This document shows, in pieces, positions 15,875 to 23,875 of a DNA stretch of 64,000 bases. The notes beneath the pieces were generated by a model. It made no database searches, had not been told where the DNA came from, and saw only the letters and a program-made list of their open reading frames with translations. The stretch's first letter is position 1. Each line of letters starts with the position of its first letter. The DNA is from an uncultured Clostridia bacterium (lineage in GTDB: Bacteria > Bacillota > Clostridia > Oscillospirales > Acutalibacteraceae). The translations under genes were made by a program, and so were the position numbers. The stretch is taken from the NCBI GenBank assembly GCA_937907605.1, contig CALCYI010000017.1:24592-88591 (forward strand), in the 5' to 3' direction.

Positions 15875-17305
15875 ATGAAAAAGCACTCTGTCCAGATATT
15901 AATATCGCTTATAATTATTTCGCTTCTGATAACCCCCGTTTTCGTATACGGCTATACGGAAACGGGCGAGGGCGAGGCTACGCTTTTGCAGGAGGGCAAT
16001 TACGATATTGAAAGCGGTGCCGCCGCGGACTATTATACTCCGCTGAGGGCGCTCACTGTTTCCGCTGAAACGTCCACCTATAATCAGCTTATGGCTGTCA
16101 GCGCACAAATTGACCTCAGGTCTTACAATATCCCGGTTGACGATATAGACGCGTTTTATTCAAACGTAATTAACGATAACCCCGATTTGTTCTTTGTTTC
16201 AAGCTCTTATCAGTACAATTACTATCCGTCGACAAACTGCGTTGCCTACATTTTTCCCGCATATGCAATGACAAGCGGCGAAATTGCTGCGGCGCAGGAG
16301 ATTTTCAACGCAGGCAAGGAAAAGGCGCTCGCGCAGGTTGACAGCAGTATGGACGACTTACAAAAGGCGCTCGTGCTTCATGATTATATCTGCTCCGAGG
16401 GTATTTATCCCGTTTTGGAATACAACAGCAATAACGAGCTTACAAATGACGAGGACATATGGCACAGCGCGTACGGCTTCTTTTATAATAAGGTTGCTGT
16501 CTGCGCAGGCTTTACCCTTACATATTCGTATCTTTTAAAGCAGCTCGGTATCGACTGTGAATATGTCGGCTCAAACGATATGGGGCACGCTTGGAACAAG
16601 GTTAAAATTGACGGAAGCTGGTATAACGCAGACCTCACGTTTGACAACTTTGATACCGCCTCGGGCGTTAACACCTACGGCTCGGTAAGGCACGTGCATT
16701 TCTTAAAGAGCGACGATTATTTTGCTTCGGAAAGCGGCTCCTATCATACGGGCGGCGTAACCTATGACTCCTGCGACGCAGTCAGCACGACGTACGACAG
16801 CGCGTTCTGGGACACGGTTACCTCAAGGTTTTACGTTTTAAACGGTAATTATTACTATCTTAAGCCCGCGTCAAACTATTATTCCGTGACTCTTACAAAG
16901 CGCACGCAGGCAGGAGCGGAAACAACCGTTGGCAGCGCATTTTCCACCGCCTCCCTTGGTTATACAAGTAGCGGCGCTTCCTTTACCGACTCCCTTGCCC
17001 GCCTTGCATACCTTGATAACCGTTTTTATGTTGTTGCATCAAGGAATATATATTCCGTTCTTTTCAGCGGAACAAGGTATACGATAACCTCCGTCACTAA
17101 CTACTGTAACGGTCTTGGCGTAAACGACGATAATAACCTCTTCTGGCAGCCGTATAACGACAGCACTTCCGTTAACGTGCTTGATAAGCTTGAATATTAC
17201 AATACTTACCTTACCACGACTAAGGGCAGCAATTACAACAACTACCCCGACATAAACCTTGACGGCGTTATAAACGCAAAGGATTACGCTTTGATAATTA
17301 AATAA
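15875..17305 (+). CDS. Secreted transglutaminase-like protein with C-terminal calcium-loop repeat
   Basis: 476 residues. A signal peptide (1-25) ends near YGYTETG. The transglutaminase-type triad is visible: Cys ~210 in VAVCAGFTLTYSYLL, His ~238 in GHAWNKV, Asp ~253 in WYNADLTFD. Residues ~300-455 are a Tyr/Ser/Thr-rich beta region. The end, PDINLDGVINAKDYALIIK, resembles one half of a type I dockerin (EF-hand-like DxNxDG loop). Members act as peptidases or crosslinkers on the cell surface. The last residue is Lys, so the dockerin is only a single repeat and the protein may be C-terminally shortened. Confidence 0.8.
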   Translation: MKKHSVQILISLIIISLLITPVFVYGYTETGEGEATLLQEGNYDIESGAAADYYTPLRALTVSAETSTYNQLMAVSAQIDLRSYNIPVDDIDAFYSNVINDNPDLFFVSSSYQYNYYPSTNCVAYIFPAYAMTSGEIAAAQEIFNAGKEKALAQVDSSMDDLQKALVLHDYICSEGIYPVLEYNSNNELTNDEDIWHSAYGFFYNKVAVCAGFTLTYSYLLKQLGIDCEYVGSNDMGHAWNKVKIDGSWYNADLTFDNFDTASGVNTYGSVRHVHFLKSDDYFASESGSYHTGGVTYDSCDAVSTTYDSAFWDTVTSRFYVLNGNYYYLKPASNYYSVTLTKRTQAGAETTVGSAFSTASLGYTSSGASFTDSLARLAYLDNRFYVVASRNIYSVLFSGTRYTITSVTNYCNGLGVNDDNNLFWQPYNDSTSVNVLDKLEYYNTYLTTTKGSNYNNYPDINLDGVINAKDYALIIK

Positions 17306-17385
17306 ACAAATTTTTACACTATTATTATTTTCGTTTTTTTCCATACTATTAATGCCCGAAGAATTCGGACGCCGGAGGGAAAAAG

Positions 17386-17562
17386 ATGAAAACACAGACA
17401 TCAAAAATGATTATGAAGGGTGTCGGCGCAACGCTCGCGGTTTGTTCGGCTCTTGCTATGGTAAGCTCAACAAAGGCGGCTGGCGCAGGCACGAAAAAGG
17501 CGGTTAAAAAGACCGCTAACAAAATAGCTGATATGGTCGATTCCATTTCAAGCTTTATGTAA
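17386..17562 (+). CDS. Small exported or membrane peptide, 58 residues
   Basis: The sequence reads MKTQTSKMIMKGVGATLAVC, SALAMVSSTKAAGAGTKKAV and KKTANKIADMVDSISSFM. GGAGGGA lies 6 nt before the ATG and a strong terminator follows, so it is a stand-alone gene. A hydrophobic segment (12-27) ends in a possible signal-peptidase site (TKAAG), leaving a basic then amphipathic C-terminal helix. Short proteins of this build occur in gut Clostridia without assigned function. It could be a membrane-organising peptide or an antimicrobial-like peptide; the sequence does not decide. Confidence 0.7.
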   Translation: MKTQTSKMIMKGVGATLAVCSALAMVSSTKAAGAGTKKAVKKTANKIADMVDSISSFM

Positions 17563-17563
17563 A

Positions 17564-17597
17564 AGAAACCGTCCCGAAGGGGACGGCTTCTTTTTTT
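17564..17597 (+). terminator. Terminator after the 58-residue peptide gene
   Basis: AGAAACCGTCCC-GAAG-GGGACGGCTTCT followed by a run of T. Strong GC stem with a GAAG tetraloop. Confidence 0.92.
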
Positions 17598-17654
17598 CAC
17601 AAAAGTATTGACAAATGTTTAAAATTTCTCTAAGGTATATGTAGAACGTTTGTT

Positions 17655-18125
17655 TTACAGCTGAATTATCTTCTGCCCCTTTATTCCGAGCAGGTGACGG
17701 CTGAACTCTATTCCGTACGCCGTGCCGTCGGGGAATAAATCGAGCATCGGTATCATAACGAAGCGGCGCTCGGTATAGCGCGGGTGGGGTACGGTGAGGT
17801 TCTGAGTATCAACGCTCTTATCCTCGGCGAGAATTACGTCAAGGTCGATTATACGCGGACCGTTTTTTATTTCTCTGACGCGTCCCATGCCCGCCTCTAT
17901 GCCGAGGCATACGCCGAGTATCTCGTTAGGCTCAAGCGTGCTTTCAAGCTCAATACACGCGTTATAAAACGGCTGCTGCTCCTCATATCCAACGGGCTCT
18001 GTTTCGTAGATTTCAGAGCACCTGAGTATCTCGCATTTCGGTATCAGGGTGAACGCCTCGATTGCGTTTTCAATATTCTCTTTACGGTCGCCTATATTCG
18101 TCCCAATTCCTATTATATACTTCAT
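17655..18125 (-). CDS. folK: 6-Hydroxymethyl-7,8-dihydropterin pyrophosphokinase
   Basis: 156 residues. It transfers pyrophosphate from ATP to hydroxymethyl-dihydropterin in folate synthesis. Typical blocks are IGIGTNIGDRKENI, SEIYETEPVGYEEQQPFYNACIE, the RxxxxGPRxIDLDxIL block (NGPRIIDLDVIL) and VPHPRYTERRFVMIPM. Last gene of the minus-strand folate operon; its start codon directly follows the folB stop. Confidence 0.96.
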   Translation of the reverse strand: MKYIIGIGTNIGDRKENIENAIEAFTLIPKCEILRCSEIYETEPVGYEEQQPFYNACIELESTLEPNEILGVCLGIEAGMGRVREIKNGPRIIDLDVILAEDKSVDTQNLTVPHPRYTERRFVMIPMLDLFPDGTAYGIEFSRHLLGIKGQKIIQL

Positions 18126-18485
18126 TTAACGTGTCCTCTTGAGCGTTACCGCCATATAGTCAAAATCCGCGTTAACGGGCGCCTCGGGCTTTTTGAGCGT
18201 TATCTCAATTTTTTCTATATCCTCAAACTCCTCAAAGAGCGAATCGCACACAGCCTGCGCCGCTTTTTCAATAAGGTCATAGCTTCTTTCTGTAAATACT
18301 CTGCGTATATTTTTTACAACCCTTGCGTAGCTCACCGTATCGTTAACGTTATCACTTTCGCACGCCCTCTCGAGAGGAAGGTAATAATCAAGGTCGATTA
18401 TAAAGCTCTGACCGTTTTCCTTTTCCTCGTCATTTACGCCGTGATATGCGAAAAGTTTAAGCCCTTTTATCGTTATCTTATCCAT
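18126..18485 (-). CDS. folB: Dihydroneopterin aldolase
   Basis: 119 residues, the usual length. It converts dihydroneopterin to hydroxymethyl-dihydropterin and glycolaldehyde. The family start IKGLKLFAYHGVNDEEKENGQSF, with VSYARVV and SYDLIEKAAQAVCD, is clear. The gene overlaps the end of folP by 13 nt, which points to coupled translation. Confidence 0.95.
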   Translation of the reverse strand: MDKITIKGLKLFAYHGVNDEEKENGQSFIIDLDYYLPLERACESDNVNDTVSYARVVKNIRRVFTERSYDLIEKAAQAVCDSLFEEFEDIEKIEITLKKPEAPVNADFDYMAVTLKRTR

Positions 18486-19279
18486 TTTTTTATTTCCTCA
18501 GCCGTTTTAATGCCCTTAATTTCGTCCTTTACGTCGTGGAGGCGGATTATATCAACTCCGCCGAAAATTGCCGCGGTATCCGCCGCTATGTTGCCGAAAA
18601 TGCGTTTTGAGGGCTCACCCTCTCCGCTTGCAGTACCAATAACCCTTTTCCTGCTCACTCCGATTAAGAGCGGAACTCCGTCAATTTTCAGCGCCTTCTG
18701 ATTTGCTATAAGCTCAAGATTTTGCTCATAGCTCTTGCCGAAGCCTGTTCCGCAGTCAACGCAGAGCTGTTCTCTTTTTATACCAAAAGTAATACACTTG
18801 GTAATAAATTCATCAAAGAAATTTCCGACCTCTTTTACTCCTCCCGACTGCGCGTGGGTAATCACCCAGCCCGCTCCGCTGCGCTTAATAAGCTCAGCCA
18901 TATCGGGATTAAAAACGCCGCTCACGTCGTTAATTATGTCCGCGCCCTCCGCGAGCGCACGCTCGGCGACATACGGAAAATACGTATCAACCGAAATCGG
19001 AACGTCCGTTTTTTCGCGTATTGCCTTAATAACGCCCTCAAGCCTGCTCCACTCCTCCTCGGGAGTGATTTCGGTATATCCGGGGCGCGTCGACTGCGCG
19101 CCGAGGTCAATAATATCCGCTCCATCGGAGATTAGTTCAAGCGCGTAATTTACCGCATTTTCCTTTGAAAAATGCTCGCCGCCGTCTGAAAACGAATCGG
19201 GCGTAACGTTGACTATACCCATAATCAGCGTGTGGCATCCGTATTCAATTTTCTTTTCTCTGCAAATCCAGTTCATCAT
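18473..19279 (-). CDS. folP: Dihydropteroate synthase
   Basis: 268 residues. It joins hydroxymethyl-dihydropterin pyrophosphate with p-aminobenzoate. The motifs are complete: IMGIVNVTPDSFSDGG, DLGAQSTRPG, ISVDTY, NDVSG, DCGTGFGKSYEQN, GVSRKRVIG and RLHDV. It is the sulfonamide target. The start ATG shares one base with the folE stop (TAATG). Confidence 0.97.
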   Translation of the reverse strand: MMNWICREKKIEYGCHTLIMGIVNVTPDSFSDGGEHFSKENAVNYALELISDGADIIDLGAQSTRPGYTEITPEEEWSRLEGVIKAIREKTDVPISVDTYFPYVAERALAEGADIINDVSGVFNPDMAELIKRSGAGWVITHAQSGGVKEVGNFFDEFITKCITFGIKREQLCVDCGTGFGKSYEQNLELIANQKALKIDGVPLLIGVSRKRVIGTASGEGEPSKRIFGNIAADTAAIFGGVDIIRLHDVKDEIKGIKTAEEIKKWIR

Positions 19280-19848
19280 TATTTAGTCAGCAGCGAGAGC
19301 ACCTCCGCTCTCGTTCTCGCGTCGGTTCTTATATTTCCTCTGAGCGCCGAGGTCTGCGTTTTTGAGCCGGGAACCCTTGCGCCCCTTATGGACATACACA
19401 TATGCTCCGCCTCAATTACCACGGCAACTCCTCTCGGCGATAGGTTCTCGTTAAGAAAGTCCGCTATGTCATGGGTTAAGCGTTCCTGTACCTGAGGCTT
19501 CTTTGCAAAATTATCGACTATCCTTGCAAGCTTTGAAAGCCCGATAATCTTATTGTCGCTCGGGATATATGCGATATGAGCCTTACCCACGAAGGGAAGC
19601 AGGTGATGCTCGCACATAGAAGAAAACGGTATATCCTTAACTATAACTACCTCGTCGTTGGACTTTTCCTCAAAAAGCTTTAAGTGCTGCTTCGGGTCCT
19701 CGTTAATGCCAGAAAACAGCTCCTCATACATATTAGCAACTCTCTGCGGAGTTTCAAGGAGCCCGTCTCTGTCGGGGTCCTCGCCGACCGCTACGAGAAT
19801 ATCCCTTACCGCCTTTTTAATTATTTCCTTATTTTCGTTAGTAATCAT
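19279..19848 (-). CDS. folE: GTP cyclohydrolase I
   Basis: 189 residues. First step of folate synthesis: GTP to dihydroneopterin triphosphate. Zinc ligands and active site are visible in PFSSMCEHHLLPF and AEHMCMSIRGARVPGSKT, with GLSKLARIVDNFAKKPQVQERLT between. AGGAGGTG precedes the ATG. It follows an LCP-like gene by 11 nt in the same direction, so the four fol genes probably share that gene's promoter. Confidence 0.97.
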   Translation of the reverse strand: MITNENKEIIKKAVRDILVAVGEDPDRDGLLETPQRVANMYEELFSGINEDPKQHLKLFEEKSNDEVVIVKDIPFSSMCEHHLLPFVGKAHIAYIPSDNKIIGLSKLARIVDNFAKKPQVQERLTHDIADFLNENLSPRGVAVVIEAEHMCMSIRGARVPGSKTQTSALRGNIRTDARTRAEVLSLLTK

Positions 19849-19859
19849 TGCCGCACCTC

Positions 19860-20783
19860 CTATTTAGAGAAGTATCCTTTAATACCCGAAAGCGAGCTTT
19901 GGGTAAGCACGTTTTTGTCGTCGTACTGCGCGTTTGAGGAATACAGGGTTATTTCGTTACTCAGCGTTGAAAATACCTTGATTGAGTCCTTCGCCGTTTC
20001 AAAATCGCGTACCGTAACGTCGGTTTTAGCCGACTTCATAAACAGCCTGAAAAGTAAATCCGCCCTGTCGTAATTATTTTCGGTAATAAGCCCCGTCATC
20101 GCTCTCAGCACAAGCTCATTTTCAAGAGCAAAGTTTTTTTCCTTTTCGCTGAAATAGCGAAGCAGATTCGCGGTTTCCCTGCCGCTGATTTTTTGCTCGC
20201 CCTGATTAATCTTGAGCGTATATTTATCGTCCTCTTTGCCTCCGCTGTAATCAATTTCCATGCCCGAGGCATAGACGAAGGTGCCGAGCTTGTTTACAAA
20301 CTCTACGAACGAGCTGTCGTCAAAGAGCGCGTAATAATCAAATTCAAATCCGAAATATTCTACAAGCCTTTTTTCAAGCTCCAGCACGCCGCTGTTTTTA
20401 TAGATTTTTTGTACGCTCTGATTATTAATTACGGTTTTCGGAGAAATACATGCAGCCTTATACGCTTTATTTGTTTTATCTGCCTGTAAGAAAAAGATAA
20501 AGTGTATACTATCGTAATCGTTATCCGTGCCGATAATGAGATAATTCGTCTTTCCGCTTATCTTCGGAAGCTGAGCTGCGGAATCGGTGAGCTCCTCGGT
20601 AACGGTCAATTCCCCTTTAGCGAAAAATTCAGCCGCGCTGTTATAATTTTTTGAAAGAAAGCCTATAAATACGGCGGTAAAAACGACGATAAACGCAAGC
20701 AGAAGATATAAAACTTTAGCCTGTTTAGAGGCTCTTACTGATTTTGGAACATAAATATCTCCTCTGTTTTTAAATATTTTCAT
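19860..20783 (-). CDS. LCP-like (LytR-CpsA-Psr-fold) membrane protein, degenerate
   Basis: 307 residues from the ATG at 20783; GGGAGG is 8 nt upstream, so the GTG at 20792 is rejected because it lies on the ribosome site. One membrane helix (~25-47) is followed by an extracytoplasmic domain with the LCP outline: TNYLIIGTDNDYDSI, the FDYYALFDDSSFVEFVNKLGTFVY block and ISGRETANLLRYFSEKEK. The arginines and aspartates that bind the prenyl-pyrophosphate in active LCP ligases are missing (for example no RxD after the first strand and no DxxRxxRQ block). It likely folds like LCP but lacks ligase activity. It heads the folate operon and faces dnaA. Confidence 0.68.
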   Translation of the reverse strand: MKIFKNRGDIYVPKSVRASKQAKVLYLLLAFIVVFTAVFIGFLSKNYNSAAEFFAKGELTVTEELTDSAAQLPKISGKTNYLIIGTDNDYDSIHFIFFLQADKTNKAYKAACISPKTVINNQSVQKIYKNSGVLELEKRLVEYFGFEFDYYALFDDSSFVEFVNKLGTFVYASGMEIDYSGGKEDDKYTLKINQGEQKISGRETANLLRYFSEKEKNFALENELVLRAMTGLITENNYDRADLLFRLFMKSAKTDVTVRDFETAKDSIKVFSTLSNEITLYSSNAQYDDKNVLTQSSLSGIKGYFSK

Positions 20784-20812
20784 TTTTACCACCTCCCTTT
20801 TAATTCAAGATG

Positions 20813-20841
20813 ATTATATTATATAATTTTTAAAATTACAA
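20813..20841 (-). promoter_or_regulatory. Promoter of the LCP-like/folate operon
   Basis: On the minus strand TTGTAA (20841-20836) and TATAAT (20818-20813) have a 17-nt spacer, 30 nt before the LCP-like start codon. It is back-to-back with the dnaA promoter. Confidence 0.6.
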
Positions 20842-20869
20842 GTTAAATGAAAGAATATTTTTATAACTA

Positions 20870-20898
20870 TTGACTTGCATAAAATTATATATTATAAT
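20870..20898 (+). promoter_or_regulatory. Promoter of dnaA
   Basis: TTGACT (20870-20875), 17-nt spacer, TATAAT (20893-20898), about 55 nt before the dnaA start codon. I see no good DnaA boxes in this upstream region, unlike in the dnaA-dnaN gap. Confidence 0.75.
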
Positions 20899-20953
20899 AA
20901 TTAAATGTATAACTATAAGTATTAGTAATTATATATAAGAAAGAAGTGAAACG

Positions 20954-22288
20954 ATGAACACAATGTATGACCTCTGGAAGCAGGTTATGGATTATATAAA
21001 AAGTAAAATCAATAAAACCGTATATGACGTATGGTTTTCCGAAATTGAAATAAAAAGCTTTGATGAGGGTAAGGCGGTTATTTTCTTTCCCGGAAGATTT
21101 AAGATGAATACCGTACACCACGAATACGATTATTTAATTCACGAGGCTTTTAAGGCGGTATGCGGCTTTGACTGTAAAATTGAATACACCTGCCCCGAAA
21201 ATGAGGAGCTTGAAAAGGAGATAACTAACGTTGATATTGAGGACCTCAAAAACGATACCTTCACGTTTGAAAACTTCATCTCGGGACCGTCAAATAAATT
21301 TGCTTTTACTGCGGCAAAGGCGATTGCCGCAAACCCCGGCGGAATTATGGAGGTAAACAGTATTACAAATTACAATCCCCTGTTTATTTACGGTGCGTCG
21401 GGACTCGGCAAAACCCACCTTTTAAACGCTATACAGTATGAGATAAAGCAGAAATTTCCGCAGCTCAACGTGCTATACGTAAGCGCGGAGGAATTTGCAA
21501 ACGAGTTTATAACGGCGCTCGGTAACAGAACGACGGATAATTTCCATGAAAAATACAGGTCAAATATCGACGTATTCTTAGTTGACGATATTCAGTTTAT
21601 CGCAGGTAAAACTCAGACCGAGGAGGAATTTTTCCATACCTTCAACGCTCTCGTTAATAACGGAAAGCAGGTTGTTTTAACCTCAGACAGACCGCCGAAG
21701 GAAATTCACTCCTTAACGGACAGGCTCCGCTCCCGCTTCGTATCTGGACTTCTTGCGGACATTCAATCGCCTGAATTTGAAACGCGTTGCGCAATAATAA
21801 AAAGAAAAGCAAAGCTCCTTGATTTTGAAATTGACGACAACGTAGTAGAATACATAGCCGAAAAGGTTAAATCAAATATACGTCAGCTTGAGGGTATTAC
21901 CAAAAAGCTTCACGCAAAATGCGTTTTCGGCGACCAAAAGCCGACTATTGCGCTTGCGCAGAATGCAATTAAGGATATTATCAACGACGACGTTCCCCTT
22001 CCCGTAACTATTAAAAAAGTTGTTGACGAGGTAAGCAGGACAACGGGAATTTCAGTGGACGATATTTATTCAAAAAAGAGAACCGCTAATATTTCAAACG
22101 CAAGAAAAATGTGCTTTTACATTATCAGAAATATTACGGATATGAGCTTTGAGCAAATCGGTAATGAATTCAGCAAGGACCATTCAACCGTAATGTATAA
22201 CGTACAGGAAATGGAAAAAATGCTCGGCTCAAATTCAAGCCTTAATTCACAGATTCTCGATATAATTAATAATATTAAGGGTGTCTGA
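20954..22288 (+). CDS. dnaA: Chromosomal replication initiator DnaA
   Basis: 444 residues, normal length. Domain I is residues ~1-85 (LWKQVMDYIKSKINKTVYDVWF), then a short linker. The AAA+ domain (~105-330) has Walker A GASGLGKTH (~147) and Walker B VFLVDDIQFI. The DNA-binding domain IV ends with DISNARKMCFYIIR-type sequence and the signature DHSTVMYNVQEM. It binds DnaA boxes at oriC and melts the DNA. The ribosome site is weak (GAAGTG), a common feature that keeps its level low. First gene of the dnaA-dnaN-yaaA-recF-remB-gyrB-gyrA block. Confidence 0.98.
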   Translation: MNTMYDLWKQVMDYIKSKINKTVYDVWFSEIEIKSFDEGKAVIFFPGRFKMNTVHHEYDYLIHEAFKAVCGFDCKIEYTCPENEELEKEITNVDIEDLKNDTFTFENFISGPSNKFAFTAAKAIAANPGGIMEVNSITNYNPLFIYGASGLGKTHLLNAIQYEIKQKFPQLNVLYVSAEEFANEFITALGNRTTDNFHEKYRSNIDVFLVDDIQFIAGKTQTEEEFFHTFNALVNNGKQVVLTSDRPPKEIHSLTDRLRSRFVSGLLADIQSPEFETRCAIIKRKAKLLDFEIDDNVVEYIAEKVKSNIRQLEGITKKLHAKCVFGDQKPTIALAQNAIKDIINDDVPLPVTIKKVVDEVSRTTGISVDDIYSKKRTANISNARKMCFYIIRNITDMSFEQIGNEFSKDHSTVMYNVQEMEKMLGSNSSLNSQILDIINNIKGV

Positions 22289-22521
22289 TTTTTCCACAAT
22301 TTTTTACTTTTACACTTAAAAATTTTAAGTTTATATGTTGAAAAAAATATTTTTTCACATTTTAAACAATTTTACTAACAAGCATTTAAATCGGTTGTTG
22401 AAAATAAATTAAGCATTTTTCTTATCTAAATACCGTTTTAAACATTTTCCACAGCCTCTATTATTACTTCTAACATATATATAATTTTTGAATCAAAAAA
22501 TGAAAAGAAAGGATTTTTGCC
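22289..22521. other. Probable oriC in the dnaA-dnaN gap
   Basis: The 233-nt AT-rich spacer holds three DnaA boxes fitting TTWTNCACA: TTTTCCACA at 22290-22298, TTTTTCACA at 22351-22359 and TTTTCCACA at 22445-22453. Two weaker reverse boxes (TGTTGAAAA) lie at ~22337 and ~22394. An AT-only stretch near 22471-22490 could be the unwinding element. The dnaA-dnaN gap is the established unwinding site in Firmicutes. Confidence 0.7.
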
Positions 22522-23634
22522 ATGAAATTCACCTGTAATACAAAGGAGCTCAACACAGCCTGCAATAACGTAATAAGAGCGGTAAGCTCAAAGGTTACTA
22601 TTCCGACAATTGAGGGTATATTAATTGAATGCTCAAATAATACCCTTTCGCTTACGGGATACGATTTTGAATTTGGAATCAATACTGTTTTAAACGTTGA
22701 TTCGCAAGAAAACGGCTCGATAGTTATTAACGCTAAAATTCTCTGCGATATTATAAGAAAGCTTCCCGATGAGGAGGTTACTATCGAAACAAGCGGAGCC
22801 TCAGTTTCAATAGTAAGCGGCGCTGCTCAGTATAATATTACGGGTATAGACGCTGAGGAATATCCCGAGCTTCCGTCCGTTAATGGCGGTCAGGTGCTTG
22901 AACTTAACCAGGATATGCTTCATTCAATGATTTTACAGACTATGTTCTCAGTTGCGGATACCGAAAGCTCAAAGCCCGTATATACAGGTCTTAAGTTTGA
23001 TATAAGAAAGAATGAAATTACGCTTATCGGCGTAGACGGTTACCGCCTTGCAATAAGAAAAGAGGACGTTAATTATTCAGGCGATGAAATTACCTTCATT
23101 GTGCCTAAAAAGACGATAAGAGAGCTTGTAAAGCTTATGAACGCCGAAAGCGAGAGCAGTATAAGAATTTCTATCGGCAGACGTCATATAGTATTTGACG
23201 TTGAAAATTATTCAATTATAAGCCGCCTTCTTGACGGTGAATTCATTGACTGGCATACCGCCGTACCTAAAACAATTAGCACGACGGTGCTTGTAAATAC
23301 AAACGACGCAATTAACTGTATCGACAGAGCGCTTCCCGTTATTGAAAATAATCAAAAGAATCCTATCAGATGCTTATTTGATAACGATGAGATGAGAGTT
23401 TCCACCGTTTCAAGCCTCGGCAGAGTAATAAACTACACCCATGCAAACACCTCCGGCGACAGAGTTGAAATCGGCTTTAATTCAAAATTTATGCTCGACG
23501 CGCTTAACGCAGCGGATACTGACGAGATAAGAATAGAGCTTGCTGGTCCCGTAAGTCCCGTAAAGGTTATGCCGCTTGAGGGCGACCGCTTCTTATTCTT
23601 AGTTCTTCCGATGAGGCTTAAGAATGAAAATTAA
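22522..23634 (+). CDS. dnaN: DNA polymerase III beta subunit (sliding clamp)
   Basis: 370 residues. The start MKFTCNTKELNTACNNVIRAVSSK and the end RFLFLVLPMRL are typical. Three homologous clamp domains of ~120 residues are present, with LTGYDFEFGI, TGLKFDI...LIGVDGYRLAI and PIRCLFDNDEMRVSTVS as landmarks. It forms the ring that tethers polymerase. GAAAGGA precedes the ATG, and the end overlaps yaaA by 11 nt. Confidence 0.98.
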   Translation: MKFTCNTKELNTACNNVIRAVSSKVTIPTIEGILIECSNNTLSLTGYDFEFGINTVLNVDSQENGSIVINAKILCDIIRKLPDEEVTIETSGASVSIVSGAAQYNITGIDAEEYPELPSVNGGQVLELNQDMLHSMILQTMFSVADTESSKPVYTGLKFDIRKNEITLIGVDGYRLAIRKEDVNYSGDEITFIVPKKTIRELVKLMNAESESSIRISIGRRHIVFDVENYSIISRLLDGEFIDWHTAVPKTISTTVLVNTNDAINCIDRALPVIENNQKNPIRCLFDNDEMRVSTVSSLGRVINYTHANTSGDRVEIGFNSKFMLDALNAADTDEIRIELAGPVSPVKVMPLEGDRFLFLVLPMRLKNEN

Positions 23635-23875
23635 GGTTAAGGCAAAGCCTCACAGACAGGAAGAGGTAAAAATTAATACCGATTTTATTCAGCTCCAGGC
23701 GTTTTTAAAATTTATGGGAATTGCCGAAACGGGCGGACAGGCTAAGGAATTTATTAACGACGGGATTATCCGCGTTAACGGAGAGATCTGCACCGCAAGG
23801 GGTAAAAAGCTGAGAAACGGCGATACCGTTACCGCTTTTTCAACGGATTATTTAATAGTAAATGAAAATCAATAA
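23624..23875 (+). CDS. yaaA: S4-domain RNA-binding protein YaaA
   Basis: 83 residues. The S4-like core reads FLKFMGIAETGGQAKEFINDGIIRVNGE, then RGKKLRNGDTV. It sits between dnaN and recF exactly as in Bacillus subtilis, overlapping both genes. It is thought to act in ribosome or RNA metabolism; the precise role is not settled. Confidence 0.93.
   Translation: MKIKVKAKPHRQEEVKINTDFIQLQAFLKFMGIAETGGQAKEFINDGIIRVNGEICTARGKKLRNGDTVTAFSTDYLIVNENQ

Noticed and set aside
20793..20953. dnaA upstream region as a main oriC
   Set aside because: It is AT-rich but I find no good DnaA boxes; the dnaA-dnaN gap has three.
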